Assembly: GCA_937926175.1 (NCBI GenBank)
Contig: CALANV010000034.1
Coordinates: 1 to 64,000 of the forward strand
Length of the DNA stretch: 64,000 nucleotides
Reading direction: 5' to 3'
Origin: an uncultured Rhodospirillales bacterium
Lineage (GTDB): Bacteria; Pseudomonadota; Alphaproteobacteria; CACIAM-22H2
Both the position numbers and the translations under genes were made by a program. The notes under the pieces are model-generated. The model saw nothing but the letters and a program-made list of their open reading frames with translations. It was not told where the DNA came from and searched no databases. Below are positions 36,037-44,970 of the stretch, piece after piece (within the stretch, counting starts at the first letter, position 1; each line of letters begins with the position of its first letter).

Positions 36037-39000
36037 CTACTCTGCCGCCTTCGCGATTGCCTTGCCGTAGCCGCCGCCGCCCGGAGTCTCGATCACGAAC
36101 ACGTCGCCCGGCTCGAGCTCCGCCTTGCCGGTGGCGCCGAGCTCCACGCGCGTACCGTCGGTGCGCTCGACCCAGTTGCGACCGACCGCACCCGGCTCGC
36201 CGCCCGCAAGACCAAAAGGTGGCACGCGGCGACGGTTCGCGAGGATCGCGGCCGTCATCTTCTCGCGGAACCGGATCCGGCGCACGACGCCGTCACCGCC
36301 CCGGTGAAGGCCGCGCCCACCGCTTCCCCGGCGGATGCAGAAGGATTCGATGAGCACGGGGAAACGCCACTCCAGCACTTCCGGATCGGTGAGACGCGAA
36401 TTCGTCATGTGCGTATGCACGGCGTCCGTGCCGTCGAAGTCGGGACCGGCGCCAGAGCCCCCGCAGATGGTCTCGTAATACTGGTAACGCTCGTTGCCGA
36501 ACGTGAAGTTGTTCATCGTGCCCTGCGCGCCGGCGAGCACGCCGAGCGCGCCGTAGAGCGCATCTGTCACCGCCTGCGACGTCTCGACGTTGCCCGCCAC
36601 GACAGCCGCCGGATATTGCGGCTTCAACATGCAGCCGTCGGGAATGATGACCTTGAGCGGCTTCAGGACGCCTGCGTTCATCGGGATGTCGTCGTCGACA
36701 AGCGTCCGGAAGACATAGAGAACGGCCGCCATGCACACGGCAGACGGGGCATTGAAATTGGTCGAGCGCTGCGGCGAAGTCCCGGTGAAGTCGATCACCG
36801 CCGAGCGTGTCGCCCTGTCGATCGAGATCTTCACCTTGATGACGCTGCCGTCGTCCATCTCGTAGGCGAAGCTGCCGTCCTTGAGCACGTCGAGGACGCG
36901 GCGGACCTGTTCCTCCGCATTGTCCTGCACGTGCTGCATATAGGCGCGGACGACGTCGAGGCCGAAATGGGCGACCATCTTGCGCAACTCCTGTACGCCC
37001 TTCTCGCAGGCTGCGACCTGCGCCTTGAGATCGGCGATGTTCTGCGCCGGATTGCGCGCCGGATACTTGCCCGAGCGCAGCAGTTCGAGCATCTCCGCCT
37101 CACGGAAACGACCCTGCTCGACCAGCAGGAAGTTGTCGATCAGCACGCCCTCCTCCTCCACCGTCGTGGAGTCGGGCGGCATGGAACCGGGCGTCAGTCC
37201 GCCGATATCGGCATGATGACCGCGCGAGGCGACGAAGAACAGGATCTCCTTGCCGGCCTCGTCGAACACCGGCGTCACGACCGTGACGTCCGGCAGATGC
37301 GTGCCGCCATTGTATGGCGCATTCAGGACGTAGACGTCGCCCGGACGCATCGTGTCGCCGCGCGCGCGCTTCACGGCCGCGACGCTCTCGCCCATTGAAC
37401 CCAGATGCACCGGCATGTGCGGCGCATTGGCGATGAGCTGCCCGTCGCGGTCGAACAAGGCGCAGGAGAAGTCCAGCCGTTCCTTGATGTTGACGGAGTA
37501 CGCCGTGTTCTGCAGTGCCACGCCCATCTGCTCGGCGATGGACATGAAGAGGTTGTTGAACACCTCCAGCATCACCGGATCGACCTGCGTGCCGACCGCG
37601 ACCGAACGGGCGAGCGGCACGACGCGCTTCAGGACCAGATGGTTGCGCGCCGTCACCTCGGCATGCCAGCCGGGTTCGACGATCGTGGTCGCGTTCTTCT
37701 CGGCGATGATCGCCGGGCCGGTCACGATCATGCCGGGCTTCAGCCCGTCGCGGTCGTAGACCGGCGTATCGTGGCTCTTGCCTTCCGCATACATGGCGAC
37801 GCGTGCGTGCGGTGCCGGCGGCTCGGTTTCCTTCGCGAGCGGCAGCACGGGATCATTCGCGGTTTCGGTCCGGCCGACGACTTCGACCGCGACCGCCTCG
37901 ACGATGATGCGCTTGCCGGGCATCACGAAGCCGTAGCGCTGCCGGTGTGCGGTCGCGAAGGCCTCTTCGACCTCGGCGCAGGTGCCATGGTCGACGACCA
38001 GAGTGGAGTCCGTGCCTTCGTATTTGAGATGCAGCTTGCGCTGGACCTCGATATGGTCGTCGGGGATTCCCTGGCGCCGCATCTCGTCCATGCCGTCGCG
38101 CGCCAGGGCGGCGAGATCGGCCTCGAGCGCCGGCATCAGCGCGTCGTCCAGCACGGCTTCCACCGCCTTCTCGCGCATCACGCGCAGGTCGGCCAGCCCC
38201 ATGCCGTAGGCGGACAGCACGCCCGCGAGCGGATGCACGAACACCGTGGTCATGCCCAGCGCGTCGGCAACGCGGCAGGCGTGCTGACCGCCCGCGCCGC
38301 CGAAGGTGCACAGCACATACTCGGTCACGTCGAAGCCACGTTGCACCGAGATCTGCTTGATCGCGTTCGCCATGTTCTCGACTGCGATCTTCAGGAAACC
38401 GTCGGCGATCTCCTCGGGCGTGCGACGCTCGCCCGTCGCCTTGGTCACCTCGTCGGCCAGGGCCTGAAACTTCGCGCGCACGACATCGGCGTCGAGCGGC
38501 TGGTCGCCGTTCGGTCCGAAGACCTTGGGAAAGAAGGCCGGCTGGATTTTGCCGACCATGACGTTGGCGTCGGTGACGCAGAGCGGCCCGCCGCGTCGGT
38601 AGCAGGCGGGCCCCGGATTGGCGCCCGCGCTCTCCGGCCCGACGCGGAAGCGCGCGCCGTCGAAGGACAGGATCGAGCCTCCGCCGGCCGCGACGGTGTG
38701 GATCTTCATCATCGGCGCCCGCATGCGTACGCCGGCCACCAGCGTCTCGAATGCCCGCTCGTACTCGCCGTTGTACAGCGCGACGTCGGTCGACGTTCCG
38801 CCCATGTCGAAGGTGATGATTCGGTCGAACCCGGCCATCGTCGCGGTCCGGACGGCGCCGACGATGCCGCCCGCCGGCCCCGACAGGATCGAGTCCTTGC
38901 CCTGGAAGAACCGCGCATCGACGAGACCGCCGTTCGACTGCATGAACATGAGGCGCGGTTCCTCGCCGTCGGCCTTCCCGGCCCGGATTTCGCCGGACAC

Positions 39001-39696
39001 GTGGTCGACGTAACGGCGCAGGATCGGCGAAACATAGGCGTCGACCACGGTCGTGTCGCCGCGCCCGACGATCTTCATCAACGGGCTGACCTGATGCGAA
39101 ACCGAGATCTGCGTGAATCCGATCTCCCGCGCGATCTCGGCCAGCATGAGCTCGTGCTGCGGATAACGGTAGCCGTGGAGAAGGACGATGGCGACGGCGC
39201 GGATGCCGTCATCGTAGGCGCGCTTGAGCTCGCGCCGGGCCGATTCCGTCTCGAGCGGCGTCAGGACCTCGCCCTGCGCGGACATGCGCTCGGCGATCTC
39301 GACCACACGCTCATAGAGCAGCTCGGGAAGAACGATGCGGCGCGCGAACAGCTTCGGCCGGTTCTGGTAGGCGATGCGAAGCTGGTCGGCGAAGCCCCGC
39401 GTGATCGCCAGCACCACGCGTTCTCCCTTGCGCTCGAGCAGCGCGTTCGTCGCGACCGTGGTGCCCATCTTGACGGCATCGATCGCAGCGTCCGCAAGCG
39501 ATGCGCCGGGCGGAAGACCGAGCAGCTCGCGAATGCCCTGGATCGCGGCATCCCGATAACGCTCGGGATTCTCCGAAAGCAGCTTATGGGTCAGGATCGT
39601 CCCATCGGGGCGCTTGGCGACGATGTCGGTAAACGTGCCGCCGCGATCGATCCAGAACTGCCAGCCGGAAGCCTTTGAGATCATGCGATCAGACAT
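36037..39696 (-). CDS. oplA: 5-oxoprolinase (hydantoinase A/B fusion)
   Basis: A protein of 1,219 residues combining the HyuA and HyuB families, the length of bacterial and eukaryotic ATP-dependent 5-oxoprolinases. N-terminal: FWIDRGGTFTDIVAKRPDG, VKMGTTVATNALLERKGER, ILSGPAGGIVGAVRTA and the ATPase stretch ITFDMGGTSTDVALYNGEY. C-terminal HyuB half: SIAEQMGVALQNTAYSVNIKERLDFSCALFD, NAPYNGGTHLPDVTVV and ASRGHHADIGG. It opens 5-oxoproline to glutamate with ATP hydrolysis in the cytoplasm, recovering glutathione-derived or dietary pyroglutamate. The amidase gene is divergent 150 bp away. The start may be 39696 or 39684. Confidence 0.94.
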   Translation of the reverse strand: MSDRMISKASGWQFWIDRGGTFTDIVAKRPDGTILTHKLLSENPERYRDAAIQGIRELLGLPPGASLADAAIDAVKMGTTVATNALLERKGERVVLAITRGFADQLRIAYQNRPKLFARRIVLPELLYERVVEIAERMSAQGEVLTPLETESARRELKRAYDDGIRAVAIVLLHGYRYPQHELMLAEIAREIGFTQISVSHQVSPLMKIVGRGDTTVVDAYVSPILRRYVDHVSGEIRAGKADGEEPRLMFMQSNGGLVDARFFQGKDSILSGPAGGIVGAVRTATMAGFDRIITFDMGGTSTDVALYNGEYERAFETLVAGVRMRAPMMKIHTVAAGGGSILSFDGARFRVGPESAGANPGPACYRRGGPLCVTDANVMVGKIQPAFFPKVFGPNGDQPLDADVVRAKFQALADEVTKATGERRTPEEIADGFLKIAVENMANAIKQISVQRGFDVTEYVLCTFGGAGGQHACRVADALGMTTVFVHPLAGVLSAYGMGLADLRVMREKAVEAVLDDALMPALEADLAALARDGMDEMRRQGIPDDHIEVQRKLHLKYEGTDSTLVVDHGTCAEVEEAFATAHRQRYGFVMPGKRIIVEAVAVEVVGRTETANDPVLPLAKETEPPAPHARVAMYAEGKSHDTPVYDRDGLKPGMIVTGPAIIAEKNATTIVEPGWHAEVTARNHLVLKRVVPLARSVAVGTQVDPVMLEVFNNLFMSIAEQMGVALQNTAYSVNIKERLDFSCALFDRDGQLIANAPHMPVHLGSMGESVAAVKRARGDTMRPGDVYVLNAPYNGGTHLPDVTVVTPVFDEAGKEILFFVASRGHHADIGGLTPGSMPPDSTTVEEEGVLIDNFLLVEQGRFREAEMLELLRSGKYPARNPAQNIADLKAQVAACEKGVQELRKMVAHFGLDVVRAYMQHVQDNAEEQVRRVLDVLKDGSFAYEMDDGSVIKVKISIDRATRSAVIDFTGTSPQRSTNFNAPSAVCMAAVLYVFRTLVDDDIPMNAGVLKPLKVIIPDGCMLKPQYPAAVVAGNVETSQAVTDALYGALGVLAGAQGTMNNFTFGNERYQYYETICGGSGAGPDFDGTDAVHTHMTNSRLTDPEVLEWRFPVLIESFCIRRGSGGRGLHRGGDGVVRRIRFREKMTAAILANRRRVPPFGLAGGEPGAVGRNWVERTDGTRVELGATGKAELEPGDVFVIETPGGGGYGKAIAKAAE

Positions 39697-39848
39697 AAAG
39701 AAGATGCGTTGAACGCGGTGTTATCGTCGAATCCGGCAGCCTGCGCAACTCCGGCCGGCGTTTTCGGACAGCCGTGACGGCACGCTATGGTGGAAAACTG
39801 CCCGCTTTCCCGGCACCATTCCTGCAGAATGCCGTGTTCGAGGGCACA

Positions 39849-41162
39849 ATGACTGCAGAACGATCCTCGTCCGCACGCGAACGGCTCGAAACCTGCCTCG
39901 CTCGCATCGCCGATCCCGGCGGCGAAGGCAACCGAACGTTTTTGAAAGTCTATACGGAGTCCGCCCGCGCCGCGGCCGATGCGGCGGACGCCCGCTCACG
40001 GACCGGTACCCGGCTGGGGCCGCTCGACGGCGCCATCGTCTCGATCAAGGACCTGTTCGATGTAGCGGGTGAACCGACTACGGCCGGTTCGGTCGTCCGG
40101 CGGAACGCGCCCCCGGCGGAACGGGATTGCCCGGTGGTCCAGCGCCTACGCGCGGCGGGTGCCGTGATCATCGGCAAGACGAACATGACCGAGTTCGCAT
40201 ACTCCGGCATCGGCCTGAACCCGCATTACGGTACCCCCGGCAACCCGGCCGACCGGACGCGTGTCCCCGGCGGCTCGACGTCTGGCGGGGCGGTGTCGGT
40301 TGCCGACGGCATGGCCGAGATCGCGATCGGTTCCGATACCGGCGGTTCGGTCCGGATCCCCGCCGCGTTCTGCGGCATCGTCGGTTTCAAACCGACGCAG
40401 TTCCGCGTGCCGCGCGAGGGGGTCTTTCCCCTCTCCTTCACGCTCGATTCCATCGGCCCCATGGCACGCACGGTCGCCGACTGTGCCGCCGCGGATGCGA
40501 TCATGGCCGGCGAGATGCCGCGCGCGATCGACCCGGCCCCTCTGGGAGGCCTCCGGTTCGGGCTGCCGAAGATCCTGATCGAGCCGCAGACCGACGCGGC
40601 GGTGGAGGCGGCTTTCACGCGTGCATTGGCACGGCTTACCGAGAAAAAGGTCCGACTCGTCGACGCCGATCTCGAGCCGTTGCTGACGCAGATGACGAAG
40701 GCGAATGCGGTCGTCAAAGGCGGGATTGCCGCGCCGGAGGCTTATGCCTGTCATCGCGGCCTGATCGAGCAGGCGGGTGCCCAATACGACCCGCGCGTAC
40801 GCATGCGCATCGAACGCGGTCGCGAGGTATCGGCCGCCGACTACATCGAGGTCATGCGGCTGCGCGCGACGCTCGTCACCGCCATGGACGACTATCTCGC
40901 CGACTTCGACGCCCTGCTCATGCCGACCGTGCCGGTCGTCGCACCGCGAATCGACGATCTAAAAGACGACGACGCGTTCTTTCGCGTGAACGCCCTGGTA
41001 CTCCGCAACACGTCCGTCGCGAATTTCTTCGATCTTTGTGCCATCTCTTTGCCGATTCCGGACGCCGGTCCGCTTCCGGTCGGCCTCATGCTCGTCGCAC
41101 GGCGCGGCGCCGATCAACGGCTTCTGCGCATCGCCGCCACCGTCGAGGCGGTCCTGGGTTAG
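39849..41162 (+). CDS. Amidase signature family enzyme
   Basis: A protein of 437 residues with the complete Ser-cisSer-Lys triad. K67 lies in AIVSIKDLFDV, S143 in PGGSTSGGAVS and S167 in SDTGGSVRIPA. The C-terminal third (FDALLMPTVPVVAPRIDD, NFFDLCAISLPIP) is also typical. These enzymes hydrolyse C-N amide bonds of varied small molecules; nothing in the sequence fixes the substrate. The start at 39849 follows GAGGGCACA. Divergent from the 5-oxoprolinase gene, it could belong to the same nitrogen-scavenging function. Confidence 0.9.
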   Translation: MTAERSSSARERLETCLARIADPGGEGNRTFLKVYTESARAAADAADARSRTGTRLGPLDGAIVSIKDLFDVAGEPTTAGSVVRRNAPPAERDCPVVQRLRAAGAVIIGKTNMTEFAYSGIGLNPHYGTPGNPADRTRVPGGSTSGGAVSVADGMAEIAIGSDTGGSVRIPAAFCGIVGFKPTQFRVPREGVFPLSFTLDSIGPMARTVADCAAADAIMAGEMPRAIDPAPLGGLRFGLPKILIEPQTDAAVEAAFTRALARLTEKKVRLVDADLEPLLTQMTKANAVVKGGIAAPEAYACHRGLIEQAGAQYDPRVRMRIERGREVSAADYIEVMRLRATLVTAMDDYLADFDALLMPTVPVVAPRIDDLKDDDAFFRVNALVLRNTSVANFFDLCAISLPIPDAGPLPVGLMLVARRGADQRLLRIAATVEAVLG

Positions 41163-41188
41163 AGACGGCCCGTTCGCGCGCCGTTGCG

Positions 41189-41665
41189 TCAATCGAGCGA
41201 GAGTTTCATGCCGATGTGGCTCGCGACGAATCCGAGCCTTTCGTAGAACCGGTGCGCGTCCGGACGGTTCTTGTCGGTCGTCAACTGTACCAGCCGGCAG
41301 CCCTGCGTGCGGGCGCGTTCGATCGCCGCGCGGATCATACGCTCACCGATCTGCCGGCCTCTCAACCGCGCATCCACCCGAACGCCTTCGATCTGCCCGC
41401 GCGTCATTCCCATGCGCGACAAACCCGGGATGACCGTCAGCTGCAGGCACCCGACGATCTGCCCGTCGAGCTCGGCGACGATGATCTCGTTGCCGGGCTG
41501 CGCTGCGATCGCATCGAACGCTATCCGATAGGCCTCCGGCAGCGGATCCTCGAATCGCTCCCGCGTTGCGCCAAGCGGGTCGTCGGCAAGCAGGCGCACG
41601 ATCACGGACAGATCCTCGTGCCGCGCGGGCCGGAACCGCACGTCCCGGTCGGAGATGCCGCTCAT
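41189..41665 (-). CDS. GNAT-family N-acetyltransferase
   Basis: A protein of 158 residues. The acetyl-CoA pyrophosphate loop is seen in VDARLRGRQIGERMIRAAIERA (the Q/RxxGxG/A pattern). It is preceded by the strand EIIVAELDGQIVGCLQLTVIPG and followed by GCRLVQLTTDKNRPDAHRFYERLGFVAS. The acceptor is unknown. The start at 41665 matches the conserved N-terminus (RFRPARHEDLSVIVRLL); ten more codons are open upstream. Convergent with the amidase gene, 26 bases apart. Confidence 0.88.
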   Translation of the reverse strand: MSGISDRDVRFRPARHEDLSVIVRLLADDPLGATRERFEDPLPEAYRIAFDAIAAQPGNEIIVAELDGQIVGCLQLTVIPGLSRMGMTRGQIEGVRVDARLRGRQIGERMIRAAIERARTQGCRLVQLTTDKNRPDAHRFYERLGFVASHIGMKLSLD

Positions 41666-41860
41666 GTCGGATTCTCGTCGTTCGTTTTCGATCATTTCGC
41701 GGGCGCAGCATAACCGATCACAACCAGGCCGCCATCGCCGAACTCGGCATGTCCCGCCTGCGTGGACTCAGCATTGCGAAACGCGGCGAAGCCGTGCATT
41801 TTACCCGCAGAACCGGACCGACCGGCATTGTCGCATTCGAGTCAGATGGGAGGACATCAC

Positions 41861-42877
41861 GTGAGACCCTCTTCCGCATTTGCACGCGGCGTCGCCGCGC
41901 TGCTCCTTGCCGCCGCCTGCACCGTCGCCGGCCCTGAGGTTTCGACGGCCCAGGAGATCAAGATCTCGCACCAGTGGCGCCAGGGAACGGATGCCCGCGA
42001 CCGCGCAACGCGCGTTTTCGTCGAAGAAGTCAACAAGCGCGACAAGAGCCTGAAGTTCCGCATCTATCCGGGCAGCTCGCTCAACATCAAGCCCGTGGCG
42101 CAGCTCGACGCGATGCAGGCCGGTACGCTGGAAATGGCCGTGTATCCGCTGACCTATGCGGTTGGCAAGGTGCCGGAATTCTCGATCACGATCATGCCCG
42201 GAACCGTCACGAGCCTCGAACACGCGATGCGGATGAAGGGCACCAAGTTCCACCAGCGGCTTCAGGAGGTGGCGGAGCAAAAGGCCGGGATCCGGATCAT
42301 CACGTGGTGGTGGCTGCCCGGCGGCTTCGCCAGCAAGGACCGGCCGATCGGCGGCCCCGAGACGGTCAAAGGACTGTCGATGCGCGCGGCCGATCCGACC
42401 TTCGAGGCGATGCTGAAAAGCGCTGGCGCCTCGGTCCACAACATGCCCTCGACGGAAATCTACCCGGCGCTGCAATCCGGCGTCCTGAATGCGACGCTGA
42501 CCTCGGCCGAGACGTTCGTCAGCATGCGGATCTACGAGCAGACGAAGCACGCCACCGTGGGCGGCCCTTACACGCTTTGGATGCTTCTGCAGCCGCTCGT
42601 CATGGCGAAGTCCGCCTGGGACAAGCTCACGCCCGAACAACAGAAGATCTTCCAGGAGGCAGCCGACAAGAGCGACGCCTTCTTCAACGATCTTCAGGAA
42701 GACGCGACCAAGAAGATGAAGGAAGCCTTCGAGAAGGCGGGCGCGCAGGTCCGGCAGCTGAGCAAGGAGGAATACGACGCGTGGCTCGAACTCGCCAAGA
42801 AGACGGCCTGGGCCGAATATGAAAGCCTCGGGCCGACCGCAAAGGAGCTGCTCCAGCTCATCACGCAGGTGAAGTAG
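41861..42877 (+). CDS. dctP: TRAP transporter substrate-binding protein (DctP family), second operon
   Basis: A protein of 338 residues. A signal peptide (FARGVAALLLAAACTVAG, to near STAQ) is followed by the DctP fold: EIKISHQWRQGTDARDRATRVFVEEVN, LKFRIYPGSSLNIKPVAQLDAMQAGTLEMAVYP and the ligand region GLSMRAADPTFEAMLKSAGA, then MPSTEIYPALQSGVLNATLTS. I chose the GTG at 41861 because GGAGG lies seven bases upstream. It shares little with the first DctP of the window, so the two systems probably import different organic acids. It heads the dctPQM operon. Confidence 0.92.
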   Translation: MRPSSAFARGVAALLLAAACTVAGPEVSTAQEIKISHQWRQGTDARDRATRVFVEEVNKRDKSLKFRIYPGSSLNIKPVAQLDAMQAGTLEMAVYPLTYAVGKVPEFSITIMPGTVTSLEHAMRMKGTKFHQRLQEVAEQKAGIRIITWWWLPGGFASKDRPIGGPETVKGLSMRAADPTFEAMLKSAGASVHNMPSTEIYPALQSGVLNATLTSAETFVSMRIYEQTKHATVGGPYTLWMLLQPLVMAKSAWDKLTPEQQKIFQEAADKSDAFFNDLQEDATKKMKEAFEKAGAQVRQLSKEEYDAWLELAKKTAWAEYESLGPTAKELLQLITQVK

Positions 42878-42892
42878 GATAAACCTGTCGTC

Positions 42893-42916
42893 GGGGCGGG
42901 ATCATGGTCCCGCCCC
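42893..42916 (+). promoter_or_regulatory. Hairpin between dctP and dctQ, second TRAP operon
   Basis: GGGGCGGGA (42893-42901) and TCCCGCCCC (42908-42916) form a perfect 9-bp stem with a 6-base loop, followed by GTTCCCTTTC. It lies 15 bases after the dctP stop. Placed as in other TRAP operons, it would partly terminate transcription or protect the 3' end of the dctP message, giving more binding protein than permease. Confidence 0.65.
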
Positions 42917-42939
42917 GTTCCCTTTCGGAGACAATCCCC

Positions 42940-43434
42940 ATGCACGGTTTCGTGCGCTTCGTCGACGGGCTCTCCGTCGTCTGCGCCGTGGTTGCGTCTA
43001 TCCTCCTGACCGGTGCCGTCCTCGTCGTGACCTGGATGGTGATCATCCGCGCTCTCGGCTATTCCGCGTACTGGGAGATCGAGTTCGCCGTGTACCTGAT
43101 GGTCGCGGCCGTGTTTCTGGGCTCCCCGTACTGCCTCAAGACGAAGGGGCATGTTTCGGTCGACCTGCTGCCGACCCTGCTTCCCGCCGGTTCCGCCCGC
43201 ACGGTTGTCGCCGTCGTATCGGTCATCGGCCTGATCGTCTGCCTGTACCTGACCTGTGTCGGGGCTGAACTGACCCTCCATAGCTGGGTGACGGGCGAAA
43301 CCAGCGGCTCGCTCTGGGCGCCGCCGCGCTGGCCAATGTACATCATGATGCCGCTCGGCCTCGGCCTGACCGCACTGCAATACCTGGCCGAACTCGCGCG
43401 CCTGCGGAATCAGTCCCCCGGGAGTGAACCGTGA
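42940..43434 (+). CDS. dctQ: TRAP transporter small permease (DctQ family), second operon
   Basis: A protein of 164 residues with four transmembrane helices: VCAVVASILLTGAVLVVTWMVII, EFAVYLMVAAVFLGSPYCL, TVVAVVSVIGLIVCLYLTCV and MYIMMPLGLGLTALQYLAEL. The conserved YWEIEFAVYL and KTKGHVSVDLL stretches identify DctQ. The start at 42940 has GGAGA eight bases upstream; the frame is open further up but lacks homology. The stop overlaps the GTG of dctM (GTGA). Confidence 0.9.
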   Translation: MHGFVRFVDGLSVVCAVVASILLTGAVLVVTWMVIIRALGYSAYWEIEFAVYLMVAAVFLGSPYCLKTKGHVSVDLLPTLLPAGSARTVVAVVSVIGLIVCLYLTCVGAELTLHSWVTGETSGSLWAPPRWPMYIMMPLGLGLTALQYLAELARLRNQSPGSEP

Positions 43435-44750
43435 CCGAGACGCAGATCGGGATTCTCCTGCTCGTCGTGACGCTCGTCGTCCTGTTCTCGGGACTGCCGA
43501 TCGCATGGGGCCTGACGCTCATCGCCGTCGCCTTCCTCGCGATCTTCGAGGGCCCGACGGCCCTTGGAATCGTCGCGATCACGTTCATGGACGAGATCAG
43601 CTCGTTCGCACTTCTCACGATCCCGCTATTCGTTCTGTTGGGGGCGGCCATCGGCGTTTCGGCGGCAGGCCGCGATATCTACGAATCGCTCTATCGCTGG
43701 CTTTCCCGCGTTCCCGGCGGGTTGGTGATCGCCAATATCGTGGCGTGCGGCCTGTTCTCCGCCGTATGCGGGTCATCGCCGGCCACGGCGGCAGCCATCG
43801 GCAAGATCGGTGTGCCGGAAATGCTGAAGCGCGGCGTTTCGCCGGCGCTCGCGACCGGTGCGATCTGCGCCGGAGGAACGCTCGGGATCCTGATTCCCCC
43901 CTCCGTCACGCTGATTCTCTACGGGATCGCGACCGAGACCTCGATCGGTCGGCTCTTCCTGGCGGGCGTCGTGCCCGGCGCGATGCTCGTCGTCATGTTC
44001 TCCCTCTATGCCTGGATCATGTCGATGATCGGCCAACGGGCCGAAGCAGCCCCGCCCGTCCAGACCTTCACGTTCAGGGAGAAAATGGAAGGGATGTGGC
44101 GGGTCACGCCGTTCATCGCGATCATCGTCGCCATCGCCTATTTCATGTACGGCGGTTTCGCCACACCGTCCGAAATTGCGGCCATCGCGGCGTTCCTCGC
44201 CCTCGTTCTCGTCGTCGTCATCTACCGGACATACAGGCTGCAGGACTTCTGGGCGATCTTCCGGGATACGATTCGCGAGTCGACGATGATCCTGATGATC
44301 ATCGGGGCCGCGGCGCTGTTCTCGTACATGATGTCGCTGCTTTACCTGACCCAGACGGCTGCCGAGGCGCTCGTTAGCCTCGAGATGAACCGCTGGGTAC
44401 TGATGTTCGCCATCAACGTCTTCCTGTTGATCGCCGGATGCTTTCTCCCGCCGGTCGCCATCATCCTCATGGTGATGCCGATCCTGATCCCGGTGCTCGA
44501 AGCCAACGATTTCGACCTGATCTGGTTCGCAATCATCATGACGATAAACATGGAAGTCGGCCTGATCACGCCACCGGTCGGGCTGAACCTTTATGTGCTG
44601 CGCGGCGTCGCGCCGCAGGTTCCGCTACCGACGATCCTGCGCGGGTCGATGCCGTTCGTGTACCTGATGATCGCCGCCATGGTGATCCTCTGCATCTTCC
44701 CCGAGCTCGCCTTGTGGCTGCCAAACACCCTGATGGGGCCTGGCCTTTAG
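43431..44750 (+). CDS. dctM: TRAP transporter large permease (DctM family), second operon
   Basis: A protein of 439 residues starting with GTG, translationally coupled to dctQ. DctM hallmarks are FALLTIPLFVLLGAAIGVSAAG, VCGSSPATAAAIGKIGVPEMLKRG, GGTLGILIPPSVTLILYGIATE and EVGLITPPVGLNLYVLRGVAP. About twelve transmembrane helices are present. It completes a sodium-driven importer with DctP and DctQ. A 17-bp hairpin 77 bp after its stop probably ends the transcript. Confidence 0.94.
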   Translation: MTETQIGILLLVVTLVVLFSGLPIAWGLTLIAVAFLAIFEGPTALGIVAITFMDEISSFALLTIPLFVLLGAAIGVSAAGRDIYESLYRWLSRVPGGLVIANIVACGLFSAVCGSSPATAAAIGKIGVPEMLKRGVSPALATGAICAGGTLGILIPPSVTLILYGIATETSIGRLFLAGVVPGAMLVVMFSLYAWIMSMIGQRAEAAPPVQTFTFREKMEGMWRVTPFIAIIVAIAYFMYGGFATPSEIAAIAAFLALVLVVVIYRTYRLQDFWAIFRDTIRESTMILMIIGAAALFSYMMSLLYLTQTAAEALVSLEMNRWVLMFAINVFLLIAGCFLPPVAIILMVMPILIPVLEANDFDLIWFAIIMTINMEVGLITPPVGLNLYVLRGVAPQVPLPTILRGSMPFVYLMIAAMVILCIFPELALWLPNTLMGPGL

Positions 44751-44826
44751 AAGGCTAATGGACGTGACTGGCTCTCCGGCTGATCCCGGTCTATGTTAAC
44801 ACCCGCACGCCGCGCGTAACGGCCGC

Positions 44827-44865
44827 GACCGTCCGGCCCGTCGTTCCCCGACGGGCCGGACGGTC
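44827..44865 (+). terminator. Long GC-rich hairpin after the second TRAP operon
   Basis: A perfect 17-bp stem, left arm 44827-44843 (GACCGTCCGGCCCGTCG) and right arm 44849-44865, with a 5-base loop TTCCC. The following GTTCCATTGTCATTT is only modestly T-rich, so it may act as an imperfect intrinsic terminator or an end-stabilising structure. It separates the TRAP operon from the downstream dehydrogenase gene. Confidence 0.65.
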
Positions 44866-44970
44866 GTTCCATTGTCATTTGGACATGATCTTTCGGGTTC
44901 CCGCCGGACCGGACCCGGCAAGGTCCTGGCCGTGCGAATATGGCGGACGGATGCGGAGACGAGATAGACC

